Part shown: in pieces, positions 26,704-35,502 of the stretch | Layout: each line of letters opens with the position of its first letter | How positions within the stretch are numbered: position 1 is the first letter of the stretch | Assembly: GCF_035958815.1 (NCBI RefSeq) | Contig: NZ_CP108383.1 | Coordinates: forward strand, 7,998,001-8,062,000 | Direction of reading: 5' to 3' | DNA from: Nocardia sp. NBC_01327 | GTDB lineage: Bacteria > Actinomycetota > Actinomycetes > Mycobacteriales > Mycobacteriaceae | DNA length: 64,000 bases | Program-made: the position numbers and the translations under genes | The notes under the pieces: model-generated | The model's database searches: none | What the model saw: only the letters and a program-made list of their open reading frames with translations | What the model was told of the DNA's origin: nothing

Positions 26704-28358
26704 TCTCCGAGGGACAGGTCGCGGCGCAGCACCTTGCCGGTCGCATTGCGCGGCAGCGCATCAGCGGTGATGAGCCAGCGGGCGGGCACCTTGAAATAGG
26801 CCAGCCGCTGTGCCACGTGCTCGCGCAGCTCGTCCTCGGTGACCGAATCCGGGTCCGCGACAACAACAATGGCCGCGACCTCCTGACCCAGATCCTCGTG
26901 CGGAACGCCGATGATGGCCGATTCCTGGACCAGCGGATGGGCGTCGAGCGCGTTCTCGATCTCGGTCGGGTAGACGTTCTCACCGCCGCGCAGAATGAGA
27001 TCCGAACGGCGCCCGGCCATTTGCAGCACACCGGCGGAGACGAATCCGAAGTCACCGGTGCGCAGCCAGCGGTTCTCATCGATCGACGCGGCCGTGGCCA
27101 CCTCGTCGTTCCAGTAGCCGAGCATGACGTACGGACTGCGGATGCAGATCTCGCCCTCCACACCGTCGGGCACGACATTGCCCTCCGGATCCCGGATCTC
27201 GACGGCGACGCCGATGATGGGCCGCCCCACCGCTTCCGGGTTCGCCAGCAGATCCGCCGGCGCCGCGATGGTGGCGGCGGTACCGCTCTCGGTGCAGCCG
27301 TAGCTGGTGGTCAGGGCCACCTGCGCCACCGGAAGCCGCTCGCGCAGCCGCTGCTGCAGCGCGGGCGAGGACGGCGCGGCATTGAGCGAGAACCCCGACA
27401 GCGAGGACAGGTCGTACTTGGTGAGATCGGCGTCGAGCAGGCGGCTGGCCATGGTCGGCACCGCACCCCAGTTGGTGATGCGCTCGGATTCGATGAGCCC
27501 CAGGATCTTCTCGGCGTCGAACCCGCCGGACGGGAAGATCACCGCGTCACCGGTGTTCAGGCGCGGCACCGCGAGATTGTGCAGGCTCGCGATGTGGAAG
27601 AGCGGGGAGGTGGTGAGGAAGCGGCGGCTGGTCGGCGAACCGTCCCACGCCAGCCCGCGGAAGCCCGCCATCAGAGCATCCGTGAAACGGTGATAGTCCG
27701 CGACCGCCACCATGTTCCGATGCGAATGCACCACGCCCTTGGGGCGGCCGGTGGTGCCGCTGGTGTAGAGGATGCACGCCGGATCCTCCTCTGCCACAGC
27801 GGTTACCGGGTACTCCCCCGCGTATTCCGCGACCAGGGCGGGCAGGTCCTGCTCCATGGTGAGGACCGGTACCCGCGCGCCCGCCTCGGCCAGCGCCTGC
27901 GCCCGCTTGGCATCGGCGATGACCACCACCGGCTGGGTGTGCTCGAGACCGTAGGCGATCTCCAGCGGCGCCCACCACGCGTTGTAGCCGACCGGGATCG
28001 CGCCCAGCCGCTGCGCCGCCCAGAAGGTCAGCACCCATTCGGGGGTATTGGCGGCCAGAATGCCGATGCGATCGCCCTTGCCGATGCCGTAGCGCTGCTG
28101 CAGCGCCGCCGCCAGCGCGCCCGCCGCCTCGTAGTGCTCGGCGAAGGTCATGTGCTTGTCGGCGCCGACCAGATAGTCGCGATCACCGAGGTCACGGGAG
28201 CGCTCCAGCAGCTCCAGCAGGGAGTGCGCGCGAGTGCGGAAGACCGGGAGCCGCGCGCCCAGCACCTCCTCCACCGTCATCTCGAACGGCCCGCCCGGAC
28301 CGGTGAGTTTCGCGGCCACCTGCGCGGCAAGGGCCTGGAGGTCAACGGCTTGCGTCAT
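26700..28358 (-). CDS. AMP-dependent acyl-CoA synthetase (FadD-like)
   Basis: 552 residues of the ANL superfamily. Visible: the P-loop ILYTSGTTGRPKG (about 196-208), the A4/A5 region (YGCTESGTAATI), the GEICIRSPYVMLGYWND stretch, the hinge LRTGDFGFVS and the C-terminal catalytic Lys region (PRNATGKVLRRDL). It activates a carboxylic acid to its acyl-CoA. ATG 28358. It sits between the serine esterase and the amidohydrolase in the operon, so it probably activates the acid released by upstream steps. It plays the part FadD13 plays in the mymA operon, though orthology is not shown. Confidence 0.92.
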   Translation of the reverse strand: MTQAVDLQALAAQVAAKLTGPGGPFEMTVEEVLGARLPVFRTRAHSLLELLERSRDLGDRDYLVGADKHMTFAEHYEAAGALAAALQQRYGIGKGDRIGILAANTPEWVLTFWAAQRLGAIPVGYNAWWAPLEIAYGLEHTQPVVVIADAKRAQALAEAGARVPVLTMEQDLPALVAEYAGEYPVTAVAEEDPACILYTSGTTGRPKGVVHSHRNMVAVADYHRFTDALMAGFRGLAWDGSPTSRRFLTTSPLFHIASLHNLAVPRLNTGDAVIFPSGGFDAEKILGLIESERITNWGAVPTMASRLLDADLTKYDLSSLSGFSLNAAPSSPALQQRLRERLPVAQVALTTSYGCTESGTAATIAAPADLLANPEAVGRPIIGVAVEIRDPEGNVVPDGVEGEICIRSPYVMLGYWNDEVATAASIDENRWLRTGDFGFVSAGVLQMAGRRSDLILRGGENVYPTEIENALDAHPLVQESAIIGVPHEDLGQEVAAIVVVADPDSVTEDELREHVAQRLAYFKVPARWLITADALPRNATGKVLRRDLSLGE

Positions 28359-28361
28359 GAA

Positions 28362-29513
28362 TCAAATCCTCGAATCTCGTACCGCTGCGAAGGCTGCCTT
28401 CAGATAGGCGTCGGCGCGATCGGAGCCGATCAGGCCGGGCGCCATCCGGTTCATGGTGTAGGCGAAGGTGACCCGGTGATCCAGGTCGTTGACGACCATG
28501 GATCCACCCAAGCCGCCCCACCAGCACACCCGGCCGTCCGGGACCTGCGGAGCCGTCTCCGGCTTCGGCAGACCGTAGCCGATGCCGAAGCGCAGCGGAA
28601 GCAGGATGGCCAGATCGACGCCGTCGACCTGCTGATCGAAGATCAGATCGATCGTCTTCTCCGACAGGAACTTCCGGCCGCTCAACTCCCCGCCATTGCT
28701 GATGAGCGACTGCACGCGGGCCACCGAGCGGGCATTGCCGTGGCCGTTCATGCCGCCGAGCTCCGCCTGCCGCCACCCGGGGGTGGAGCACATGTCGAAG
28801 TCCAGCAGCGGCTGGAACAGCGTCTTGAACATGACGCTGTCCTGCGGCAGCAGCGACTGATCGAATTCCGGATACTCGGGCGGAACGATGGTGGCGATGC
28901 GCTCGAAATGCTCTGCGCCGGTGCCGATATGGAAATCGGCGCCGAGCGGACCGGCCAGCTCCTCGGCGAAGAAACGGCCCAGGGTGCGGCCGTCGATCCG
29001 CCGGATGAGCTCGCCGACCAGATGGCCGTAGTTGAGCGCGTGATATCCCGACGCCGTGCCCGGCTCCCACCAGGGCTCCTGCTGCGCCAGGCGCGCCGTC
29101 GAGGACTCGAGCTCGTAGATATCGGGAATCTCGATCGGCGCTTCCCAGCCGGAAACCCCGGAGGTGTGCGAAAGCAGGTGCCGCACTTCGATATCGGCCT
29201 TGCCATTGGCCGCGAACTCCGGCCAGTAGTGCGCCACCTTCTGGTAGACGTCCAGTGCACCACGGTCCACCAGCAGCAGCGCGCTCAGCGCCGTCATGGT
29301 TTTGGTGATGGAGAAGCTGTTCACCAGGGTGTCCGCCCGCCAGCGCGTGGTCCGCTCCGGATCGGCGTAACCGCCCCAGAGATCGACCACCGGATCGCCG
29401 TTCACGGTCACACAGAGTGCGCCGCCGAGTTCGGCCCCGGATTCCACCTGCTCGGTGAAAGCCGCACGGACCGCAGCGAATTCGTCGGCACAGAATCCAG
29501 CCACATTGCTCAT
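28362..29513 (-). CDS. Beta-lactamase-fold serine esterase (EstB/class C-like)
   Basis: 383 residues. The Ser-x-x-Lys nucleophile motif is SITK (68-71) in NSFSITKTMTALSALLL, and the second motif with catalytic Tyr is in SGYHALNYGHLVGE. LLSHTSGVSGW is typical of the family (cf. HTSG). The protein lacks a signal peptide, which points to a cytoplasmic carboxylesterase rather than a drug-resistance beta-lactamase. ATG 29513; 16 nt behind the monooxygenase gene and 3 nt before the ligase gene. In monooxygenase operons such an enzyme commonly hydrolyses the ester or lactone made by Baeyer-Villiger oxidation; this role is inferred. Confidence 0.9.
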   Translation of the reverse strand: MSNVAGFCADEFAAVRAAFTEQVESGAELGGALCVTVNGDPVVDLWGGYADPERTTRWRADTLVNSFSITKTMTALSALLLVDRGALDVYQKVAHYWPEFAANGKADIEVRHLLSHTSGVSGWEAPIEIPDIYELESSTARLAQQEPWWEPGTASGYHALNYGHLVGELIRRIDGRTLGRFFAEELAGPLGADFHIGTGAEHFERIATIVPPEYPEFDQSLLPQDSVMFKTLFQPLLDFDMCSTPGWRQAELGGMNGHGNARSVARVQSLISNGGELSGRKFLSEKTIDLIFDQQVDGVDLAILLPLRFGIGYGLPKPETAPQVPDGRVCWWGGLGGSMVVNDLDHRVTFAYTMNRMAPGLIGSDRADAYLKAAFAAVRDSRI

Positions 29514-29529
29514 TCCGTTCCGCCCTCTC

Positions 29530-30897
29530 TCAGACTCTGGCCGAGGCGCGCGCCGGCACCGGCAGTGCGTGACCGCGATCGGCGGCCCGCTTGGCTCCGC
29601 GCGCCATTTCGCGCTGCAGATCGCGGACGTACGGCTCGAATTCGATCTGGATGGTGTGCCGGGGCGAGTCGTAGTACGTCCCGCTGCGCAGCGCTTCCGC
29701 GGCGGCCATGGTCTCGGTCATCTCCGCCGGGGACGGCAGGGCGTAATTGCCGGACAGATAGGCGGCGACCAGCTTCGACTGCTGCTCGGCGAAGTTCACC
29801 AGGGTCGGCATGGGCTGCGCGAGACCCAGATAGAACAGATTGTCCACACCCGGCTTGATCATCTGCCGGTAGAGCGGGATCATATTGCGCGCATCGGGCA
29901 GCAGCTTCGGATCGGAGAAGAACGGGAAGCTGATGTGATAGCCGGTGGCGCACACGATCACATCCACCTCCTCGACGCTGCCGTCGGCGAAGTGCACATT
30001 CTTGCCGTCGAGGCGGGAGATGGCGGGCTTGAACACCACATCACCGCAACCGGCCCGGTGCAGGAACTCCTCGCTGGCCGACGGATGCGCCTCGAACGGA
30101 AGGTGATCCGGCTTCGGGAGACCGTAATCCTCCATGAAACCGCGATTCTTGACCACGAAGCGCTGTTTGAGCTTGAGCCCCAGCTTCTTCGGCATCCAGG
30201 AGGGCATGGAGGCCTTGTCGCCGACCTTGCCGTTCACGTACTTCGGCAGCACCCACACACCGCGGCGGGCGGAGAGGAAGAACTTCGAGGCGATGAACTT
30301 CTGCGACAGTTCGGAGGCGATATCCAGCCCCGAATTGCCCATGCCGACAACCACGACGCGCTTACCGCGCATATCGATCGGATCGAACGGATCGTTGTAG
30401 GCATGCGAATGCATGAGGACGCCGTCGAATTCGCCCGGATAGTCAGGCATGCGCGGGTCCCAGTGGTGACCGTTGCAGACCAGCAGCGCGTCATAGGTTT
30501 CGGTGCGACCGGTATCGGTGGTGATCTCCCACAGGCCCTGGGCGTCCCGCTCGGCCGAGATCACCTTGGTGTTCAGGATGATTCGATCGCCGATGCCGAA
30601 GTGCTCGACATAGTCCTTGAAGTACTGGTGCAGCTGCGTGTGGTGCGGGAAGTCCGGCCACTCGTCGGGGGCCGGGAAGTCCTCGAACGCCAGGCGGAAC
30701 TTCGAGGTGTCGATGTGCAGGCTCTGATAGCAGGCCGACATGCCGTTCGGGTTCTTGAAGTACCAATTGCCGCCCACCTGATCGGAGGCTTCGTAGCAAT
30801 CGAAGGGGATGCCGTATTCGGCGAGGCGCTTTGCGGTGGTGATGCCGGACGGGCCGGCGCCGATGACGCACACCCTGGGCAACTCACGGGTTTCCAA
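29530..30897 (-). CDS. Flavin-containing monooxygenase (FMO / Baeyer-Villiger-like, MymA-like)
   Basis: 455 residues from TTG 30897, which has GCAGGAG about 6 nt upstream; the longer frame to 30957 starts with a Cys/Pro-rich stretch of no family character. FAD motif GAGPSG (13-18), the FMO fingerprint FDGVLMHSHAY (F-x-G-x3-H-x3-Y), and a second Rossmann motif for NADPH (VVGMGNSGLDIA). A late CATGYHISFPF segment is also typical. It inserts oxygen into a ketone or heteroatom. It heads the operon and its promoter carries the 29-bp palindrome shared with the divergent TetR gene. Confidence 0.9.
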   Translation of the reverse strand: METRELPRVCVIGAGPSGITTAKRLAEYGIPFDCYEASDQVGGNWYFKNPNGMSACYQSLHIDTSKFRLAFEDFPAPDEWPDFPHHTQLHQYFKDYVEHFGIGDRIILNTKVISAERDAQGLWEITTDTGRTETYDALLVCNGHHWDPRMPDYPGEFDGVLMHSHAYNDPFDPIDMRGKRVVVVGMGNSGLDIASELSQKFIASKFFLSARRGVWVLPKYVNGKVGDKASMPSWMPKKLGLKLKQRFVVKNRGFMEDYGLPKPDHLPFEAHPSASEEFLHRAGCGDVVFKPAISRLDGKNVHFADGSVEEVDVIVCATGYHISFPFFSDPKLLPDARNMIPLYRQMIKPGVDNLFYLGLAQPMPTLVNFAEQQSKLVAAYLSGNYALPSPAEMTETMAAAEALRSGTYYDSPRHTIQIEFEPYVRDLQREMARGAKRAADRGHALPVPARASARV

Positions 30898-30962
30898 TTC
30901 ACTCTCCTGCTTCGGCGGTGGGTCACATTGCCCGGCCGGACGTGATGTGACACACACGCTAG

Positions 30963-30991
30963 CATTCGCTAGACACCGTGTCTAGTGAATG
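30963..30991. promoter_or_regulatory. 29-bp palindromic operator between monooxygenase operon and TetR gene
   Basis: The half-sites CATTC-G-CTAGACAC and GTGTCTAG-T-GAATG are exact complements except for one G/T pair, around a central C at 30977. It lies in the gap between the minus-strand operon and the plus-strand TetR gene, so a dimer bound here could control both. The first possible TetR start (ATG 30989) lies inside it. Confidence 0.85.
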
Positions 30992-31102
30992 AACAAACGT
31001 CTATCATCAAGGTGGAAAGCCCGGACAGACGTAGACTCGAGCATCGGAAAAGGCCGCCGTACGGGCGCCTTTCGCTCACCCGAACCAAGGCGGCCAGCAC
31101 CC

Positions 31103-31756
31103 ATGCAGACCGAACCGGCCATTGATCCCGCCCAGCCCGCGGGCGTGACCACCCGGCGCACCTCCCTGCGCGACGAGCAGAAACGACTCACCCGCAGCCG
31201 GCTGATCGAGGCCGCCAAGGGGCTGTTCACCACCCAGGGATACGCGCCGGTCCGAGTGGACGACATCGCCGCGGCGGTCGGTTGCAGCCGCGCCACCTTC
31301 TATCTGCATTTCACCGGCAAACCCGATGTGCTGCGCGCCATCGCCGAACAGGGGGCGCTGCCCAGCGTCCAGTACTTCTACGAAGACCTCGACCATGTAC
31401 TCGACACCGGCTCGCGCGAGGAGTTCGCGGCCTGGATGCGGCGGTCCATCGACTGGTTCCAGGAGTACAAGGATCTGCTGCCCGCCTGGGATGAGGCGAC
31501 GGCGCTGGAACCGGAGTTCCGGGAGGTGGCGCGCGAGGGCATTCTCGCGGTGCCGAATGTGATGACCTCATACCTGTCGCGCTGGCCGGCCGATCAGCAG
31601 GATGAGGCGCGGCTGCGGATAGAGCTGCTCGTGGCGCAGCTGGAGCGGTTCTTCACGCGCTGGGCCATGCAGGGGACGATCGATGTGTCCGCCGATCAGG
31701 CCGCGACGGTGCTGACCGATATCTGGTTCCCGGCGCTGCAAACACCCGGCGCCTGA
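31103..31756 (+). CDS. TetR/AcrR-family regulator of the monooxygenase operon
   Basis: 217 residues from ATG 31103; an in-frame ATG at 30989 would add 38 basic residues but lies in the operator. Helix-turn-helix: RLTRSRLIEAAKGLF, then VDDIAAAVGCSRATFYLHF. The C-terminal half is helical and Trp-rich (RRSIDWFQEYKDLLPAWDEA), as in ligand-binding TetR domains. Divergent from the five-gene operon across the 29-bp palindrome, which is the best candidate for its binding site and for autoregulation. The ligand is unknown, perhaps an acyl-CoA or the substrate. Confidence 0.88.
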   Translation: MQTEPAIDPAQPAGVTTRRTSLRDEQKRLTRSRLIEAAKGLFTTQGYAPVRVDDIAAAVGCSRATFYLHFTGKPDVLRAIAEQGALPSVQYFYEDLDHVLDTGSREEFAAWMRRSIDWFQEYKDLLPAWDEATALEPEFREVAREGILAVPNVMTSYLSRWPADQQDEARLRIELLVAQLERFFTRWAMQGTIDVSADQAATVLTDIWFPALQTPGA

Positions 31757-31792
31757 GCCGATTTCGACGAGTCGGGCAAATTTCTGGCTGAC

Positions 31793-32203
31793 TCAGTTCG
31801 GCACGAATGTGGTGCGCGCTTGTTTCAATTCCCAGAAGGCGCGCAATGCGAGGATTTTCCCGGCCGAGTTCACGCGATAGGTGAAGACTCCGTCGACCTC
31901 GACGACGCGGCCGGCGCGCACACTGCGAATGGTGCCCACGAAGGCGACCTCGTCGCCGCAGGCATAGGAATCGGTGAGGCGGAAGTCGATGCTGCTCTCG
32001 GCAATCGCCATATCCCAGAATGCCGCGATGGCTTCGGGGCCGAAATGCCCCTGACCCGCCGGGTCGTACGGGGAGACGCCGATCGGGTCTTCCACCCGGG
32101 CCTCGGGCGCGAACAGGGCCAGCCATTCGGCCTTGCGCCTGCCGCGCACGGCGGCCTGCGAGGCGAGTCCGGCACGGCGAGCGGGATGTTCGGCATCGAG
32201 CAT
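31793..32203 (-). CDS. SnoaL-like / ketosteroid-isomerase-fold protein
   Basis: 136 residues with the NTF2-like pattern: an N-terminal helix, ALFAPEARVEDPIGVSPYDPAG, EAIAAFWDMAIA, then strands (FVGTIRSVRAGRVVEVDGVFTYRVN) and ILALRAFWELKQAR. Such proteins bind hydrophobic ligands or isomerise steroid- or polyketide-like substrates; the acidic residue after ARVE could be catalytic. ATG 32203. Alone on the minus strand, convergent with the TetR gene and downstream of a small secreted protein gene. Exact function unknown. Confidence 0.82.
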   Translation of the reverse strand: MLDAEHPARRAGLASQAAVRGRRKAEWLALFAPEARVEDPIGVSPYDPAGQGHFGPEAIAAFWDMAIAESSIDFRLTDSYACGDEVAFVGTIRSVRAGRVVEVDGVFTYRVNSAGKILALRAFWELKQARTTFVPN

Positions 32204-32267
32204 GCCGCCATCCTCGGCTCGCCGCAGGCTGCGGTCACCTGTCGATTCCGGTCAGTGGTCACCGGCC

Positions 32268-32299
32268 GGATCGATCAGTGCGCGGATCGATCAGTGCGC
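32268..32299. repeat. Two tandem 16-bp direct repeats across a stop codon
   Basis: GGATCGATCAGTGCGC occurs twice head to tail (32268-32283 and 32284-32299). The second copy contains the TGA stop of the secreted-protein gene on the minus strand. It may be a slippage duplication. Confidence 0.85.
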
Positions 32300-32512
32300 G
32301 GCCGCGGAACCCGTCCAGCCGAAGCCGGTGCCGGGCGCCGCCGGATCATTGGCGGCGGCCTGCTGGCTGCACTGATCGTCCGAGAGGCCGGAGGCCTTGC
32401 ACGCGGACCACGGGTCGTACAGACCGGAGACGGCTGATGCGGTGGACGCGGTGGCGAAAGACCCTGCGGCACAGGCGACAATCAGACCGGCGGTGACGAC
32501 AAGCTTCTTCAA
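32291..32512 (-). CDS. Small secreted protein of unknown function
   Basis: 73 residues from a TTG at 32512, supported by GGAGG 8 nt upstream. The N-terminus is a signal peptide: LKKL, then a hydrophobic core (VVTAGLIVACAAG) and an Ala-x-Ala site (STASA) with cleavage near residue 27. The mature chain is about 46 residues with a Cys pair (C38, C48) in YDPWSACKASGLSDDQC, probably a disulfide, and a Gly/Pro/Ala tail (GTGFGWTGSAAAH). No family recognised. It has no obvious operon partner. Confidence 0.7.
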   Translation of the reverse strand: MKKLVVTAGLIVACAAGSFATASTASAVSGLYDPWSACKASGLSDDQCSQQAAANDPAAPGTGFGWTGSAAAH

Positions 32513-32603
32513 CAGAAAACCCTCCGAGCGCAATGGAATTTGATTTGCACATTGCCACGGCAATGCGGAAACCACCAAACACTCGGCAATTTCGGCGATT
32601 CGG

Positions 32604-33479
32604 TCAGGCGACGTGAACGGCCGCGAGAGTATCCGCTGCGGTGCGGTAGCGATCCACCAGCAAACGAACAATGGCGGGATGCACGCCGATCGGTTCGGCC
32701 ACCCCGTCCGCACCCGCCGAATGCAGGCGCTCATGGAACAGGCCGTGCGCCAGCAGGTACGAGGCGATGAATACGCGCCGCGCACCCGCCGCGCGCGCCT
32801 GGGCCACCACCTCCGGAACCCGGGGCTCACCGGTGGCGATATACGCCGGCCGGACCGGCGCCGCGATCTGCTCGGCGAGCAGCCCCGCCGCGCGCCGTAC
32901 ATCCTTCAGCGCCCGCGCATCCGACGAACCGGCGGCCGCGAACACCACCGCATCACCCGGTCGCCACCCCGCCGCCCGCAACCGCATGCGCATGACCGCC
33001 GCCAGGGCCGGATCCGGACCCATCGCACGGGTGACCGCGACCGCCGCATGGGCACTCGCGGCCACCTCTCGCGGCACATCCTGATACACGTGGTATCCCG
33101 AAGCCAGGAAGGCCGGAACCACCACCGCGGGAACACCTTCCACATCCCGCAACACCTCGGCCGGCGACGGCCCGAGCACATCCACGAACGCCGTGCGCAC
33201 CCGCGGCACGTCCGCCGCACCGATACCCGTCACCGCCTCCGCACCGGACACCACGCCCGATGCGCCGACAGCAAGCAACGATGCCGATGCGGCCCCGAAC
33301 GCGGCACCGGCACCTGTCTCTGAGTGCGACGCACCGGCCAAATCCGCCGTGCCGCTACCGAAACCAGGCGAATCCGCGCCCAGCTCCCGCGCCACCGCTT
33401 CGGCCAGCGCCGCAATCATCTCCACCCCACGCGCACTCCTGGTGCCGTGCGCCACCAGCACCAGCGCCGGGCTACTCAC
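32604..33479 (-). CDS. Sirohydrochlorin chelatase-like protein (CbiX/SirB family)
   Basis: 291 residues from GTG 33479, which overlaps the stop of the preceding HemD-like gene. Two chelatase half-domains are visible: LVAHGTR with the metal-binding His near the start, SGYHVYQDVPREVAASAH, and the second-half repeat FIASYLLAHGLFHERL. CbiX/SirB enzymes insert iron or cobalt into sirohydrochlorin. In this operon it would make siroheme for the NirB nitrite reductase. Residues about 30-80 are a Gly/Ala/Ser-rich insertion between the first motif and the next conserved block. It parallels Rv0259c next to nirBD. Confidence 0.88.
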   Translation of the reverse strand: MSSPALVLVAHGTRSARGVEMIAALAEAVARELGADSPGFGSGTADLAGASHSETGAGAAFGAASASLLAVGASGVVSGAEAVTGIGAADVPRVRTAFVDVLGPSPAEVLRDVEGVPAVVVPAFLASGYHVYQDVPREVAASAHAAVAVTRAMGPDPALAAVMRMRLRAAGWRPGDAVVFAAAGSSDARALKDVRRAAGLLAEQIAAPVRPAYIATGEPRVPEVVAQARAAGARRVFIASYLLAHGLFHERLHSAGADGVAEPIGVHPAIVRLLVDRYRTAADTLAAVHVA

Positions 33480-35014
33480 CACACCTCCGCAACAGGCGCA
33501 GGCCGAGTGGCCCGCACCGGCGCACCGGAACCGCTCACCGGCAGCTGAGCACCGGCATGCGGCACGGTCGCCGGGCGCGTGGGAAATGCCTGGCGGGCAA
33601 CAGTGCTGGGCGCTGGGGCATGGTCGGCGGGGCGGGGTGCGCCCGCGGGGGCGGGCGGGTACGGCGGGCGACCACCGGAACCGGTTCCCGCGGCGGGATC
33701 CGCCGCAGTGCGGGGCGCGAAGGCGGGGCGAGCGGATCCATTGAGCGGCGGATCGGTGGGGACGACAGTCGAGGGGTAGCGGGAGGGGGTGTCCTGGCGG
33801 GGGCCAAGGGTGGGGGTGCGGGGCGGGAATTGCTGGCGAACAGGGGGGTTCAGGGTGACCGGGTGGGGGTTGTCGTTGCATTCGGCCGGGTCGAGGGCCA
33901 GGCGGTAGCCGCGTTTGACGACGGTTTGGATGGCTTTGGGGCTGCCGAGACCGGCGCGGAGGCGGGCGATGGCGGTTTCCACGGCGTGGGTGTCGTCGCC
34001 ACCGCCGGGGAGGGCGGCGAGCAGGGCTTCGCGGGAGACGACGCGGCCGGGCTGGCGGGCCAGCGAACGCATGAGGGCCATGGGGGCGGGGGCCAGCTGG
34101 CGCACCTCGCCGTCCACGATGACGCAGCTGCCGCGGACGCTCAGAATGTGGCCTGCGGCTTGAATTCTATTGGCGCGGCGGGGAAGTTCCTCGGCCACGT
34201 GGCGGGCCAGGGCGCCCAGGCGGGCGCGGGCGGGCATGGTGGTGGCCACGCCGAGCTCCTCCAGGGGCGCGGCGGTGATGGGGCCGACGCAGGCCGCGAG
34301 CACCCGGCCGCGCAGAGCGTGCAGTACCGCCTCGAGCAGACCGGTTTCCTTGGCGCGCATGAGAAGTGACGCCACAGCGGGCGCACTGGTGAAGGTGACG
34401 CAGTCGATGCCGGCGGTCACGATGGCCTCGATCATGCGGTCCATCGGCGTGCGATCCTGCGGCGGCGTCCAGCGGTAGACCGGTACCGGCACCACATCGG
34501 CTCCGGCACAGCGCAATACCTCGCAGAAGTCCGGCACCGGCTCCCATTCGGTGGTGGCGCCGTGCAGCTGCACGGCGATCCGCACGCCCTCGACGCCTTC
34601 GGCGAGCAGATGATCGAGCACCTCCGCCGAGGATTCCGAGGCGGGCGACCATTCCTCGCGCAGTTCCGCGGCGCGAATAGCACCCTTGGCCTTCGGTCCG
34701 CGAGCCAGCATGCGGGTGGAAGCCAAAGTGGCGCGCAGGTTTTCGGCCAAACCCCAGCCCTCGGCCGCCTCCATCCAGCCCCGGAAACCGATACCGGTGG
34801 TGGCGACGGTGATCTGCGGCGGTTCGGCGACCAGCTGGCGCGTCACCCGCTCCAGCTCATTGTCATCGGCCAGCGGAATGATCCGAATGGCCGGGGCCAT
34901 CACGATATTCGCGCCGCGACGGGTGAGCAGCGTGCCGAGCTCATCGGCCCGCCGCGCCGCCGTGATGCCCACGGTGAAACCGGCGAGCGGAGTGCCCGCG
35001 TCGGGCTCGGTCAT
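33476..35014 (-). CDS. HemD-like (uroporphyrinogen-III synthase) protein with C-terminal winged-helix DNA-binding domain
   Basis: 512 residues. Residues 1 to about 265 match HemD (FTVGITAARRADELGTLL, ATTGIGFRGW, TFTSAPAVASLLM). Residues about 285-375 are an OmpR/PhoB-type winged helix (SVRGSCVIVDGEVRQLAPAPMALM, VVSREALLAALPGG, RLRAGLGSPKAIQTVVKRGYRLA). The last 135 residues are a Pro/Arg/Ala-rich tail. The same HemD-plus-winged-helix protein lies beside nirBD in mycobacteria (Rv0260c) and is thought to regulate nitrate/nitrite assimilation. Whether it still has synthase activity is unknown. ATG 35014 overlaps the nirD stop. Confidence 0.88.
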   Translation of the reverse strand: MTEPDAGTPLAGFTVGITAARRADELGTLLTRRGANIVMAPAIRIIPLADDNELERVTRQLVAEPPQITVATTGIGFRGWMEAAEGWGLAENLRATLASTRMLARGPKAKGAIRAAELREEWSPASESSAEVLDHLLAEGVEGVRIAVQLHGATTEWEPVPDFCEVLRCAGADVVPVPVYRWTPPQDRTPMDRMIEAIVTAGIDCVTFTSAPAVASLLMRAKETGLLEAVLHALRGRVLAACVGPITAAPLEELGVATTMPARARLGALARHVAEELPRRANRIQAAGHILSVRGSCVIVDGEVRQLAPAPMALMRSLARQPGRVVSREALLAALPGGGDDTHAVETAIARLRAGLGSPKAIQTVVKRGYRLALDPAECNDNPHPVTLNPPVRQQFPPRTPTLGPRQDTPSRYPSTVVPTDPPLNGSARPAFAPRTAADPAAGTGSGGRPPYPPAPAGAPRPADHAPAPSTVARQAFPTRPATVPHAGAQLPVSGSGAPVRATRPAPVAEVW

Positions 35015-35445
35015 GCCGTACCGCCGTCGAACGATCCAGGGCCGCCGTCGAAAGACCCAGGGCCGGGCACGAACATCATGGGTTCATTGGCCACCGAGAC
35101 CACACCGTCGGCAACCTGCACCGAATAGACCGGCAGCGAGATGCCCGCATCGTCCAGGCAACTACCGTCCAGGAGCGAGAAACTCTGCTTGAGCAGCGGC
35201 GACGCCACCACGGGCACACCACCGCGATCGCCGACGATGCCGCGGGACATGACCGCGGCCCGGCCGAACGGGTCGATATTGCCGACGGCGTACAGCGTGC
35301 CGTCCGCCGTCAGGAACAAGGCCGCCTGGCGGCCGCCCTTCAGCAGCACCGCCACCCCTCGGCCGGGAATCAGGTAGTCCAGTCGGCATGCTCGGGTCCA
35401 GCCACTGAGGCTGGTCACGGTGCCGGGTGTGTCGATCACGGTCAT
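35011..35445 (-). CDS. nirD: Nitrite reductase (NADH) small subunit NirD
   Basis: 144 residues, the Rieske-like fold of NirD without the iron-sulfur ligands: WTRACRLDYLIPGRGVAVLLKGGRQAALF, LYAVGNIDPFGRAAVMSRGIVGD, VVASPLLKQSFSLLDGSCLDD. It associates with NirB in the cytoplasmic NADH-dependent nitrite reductase. CGGAGGAG precedes ATG 35445. After the domain, a short tail repeats GPGSFDG twice, encoded by a 21-bp tandem duplication, before overlapping the next gene (ATGA). 57 nt behind nirB. Confidence 0.93.
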   Translation of the reverse strand: MTVIDTPGTVTSLSGWTRACRLDYLIPGRGVAVLLKGGRQAALFLTADGTLYAVGNIDPFGRAAVMSRGIVGDRGGVPVVASPLLKQSFSLLDGSCLDDAGISLPVYSVQVADGVVSVANEPMMFVPGPGSFDGGPGSFDGGTA

Positions 35446-35502
35446 CGGTACTCTCCTCCGAACGCCCTCACCTATTGGTACCGACGTCCTGTTTCCGTGC
35501 GG

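Noticed and set aside
28362..29513. Antibiotic-resistance beta-lactamase
   Set aside because: No signal peptide, and it sits in a catabolic operon; the motifs fit EstB-type esterases.
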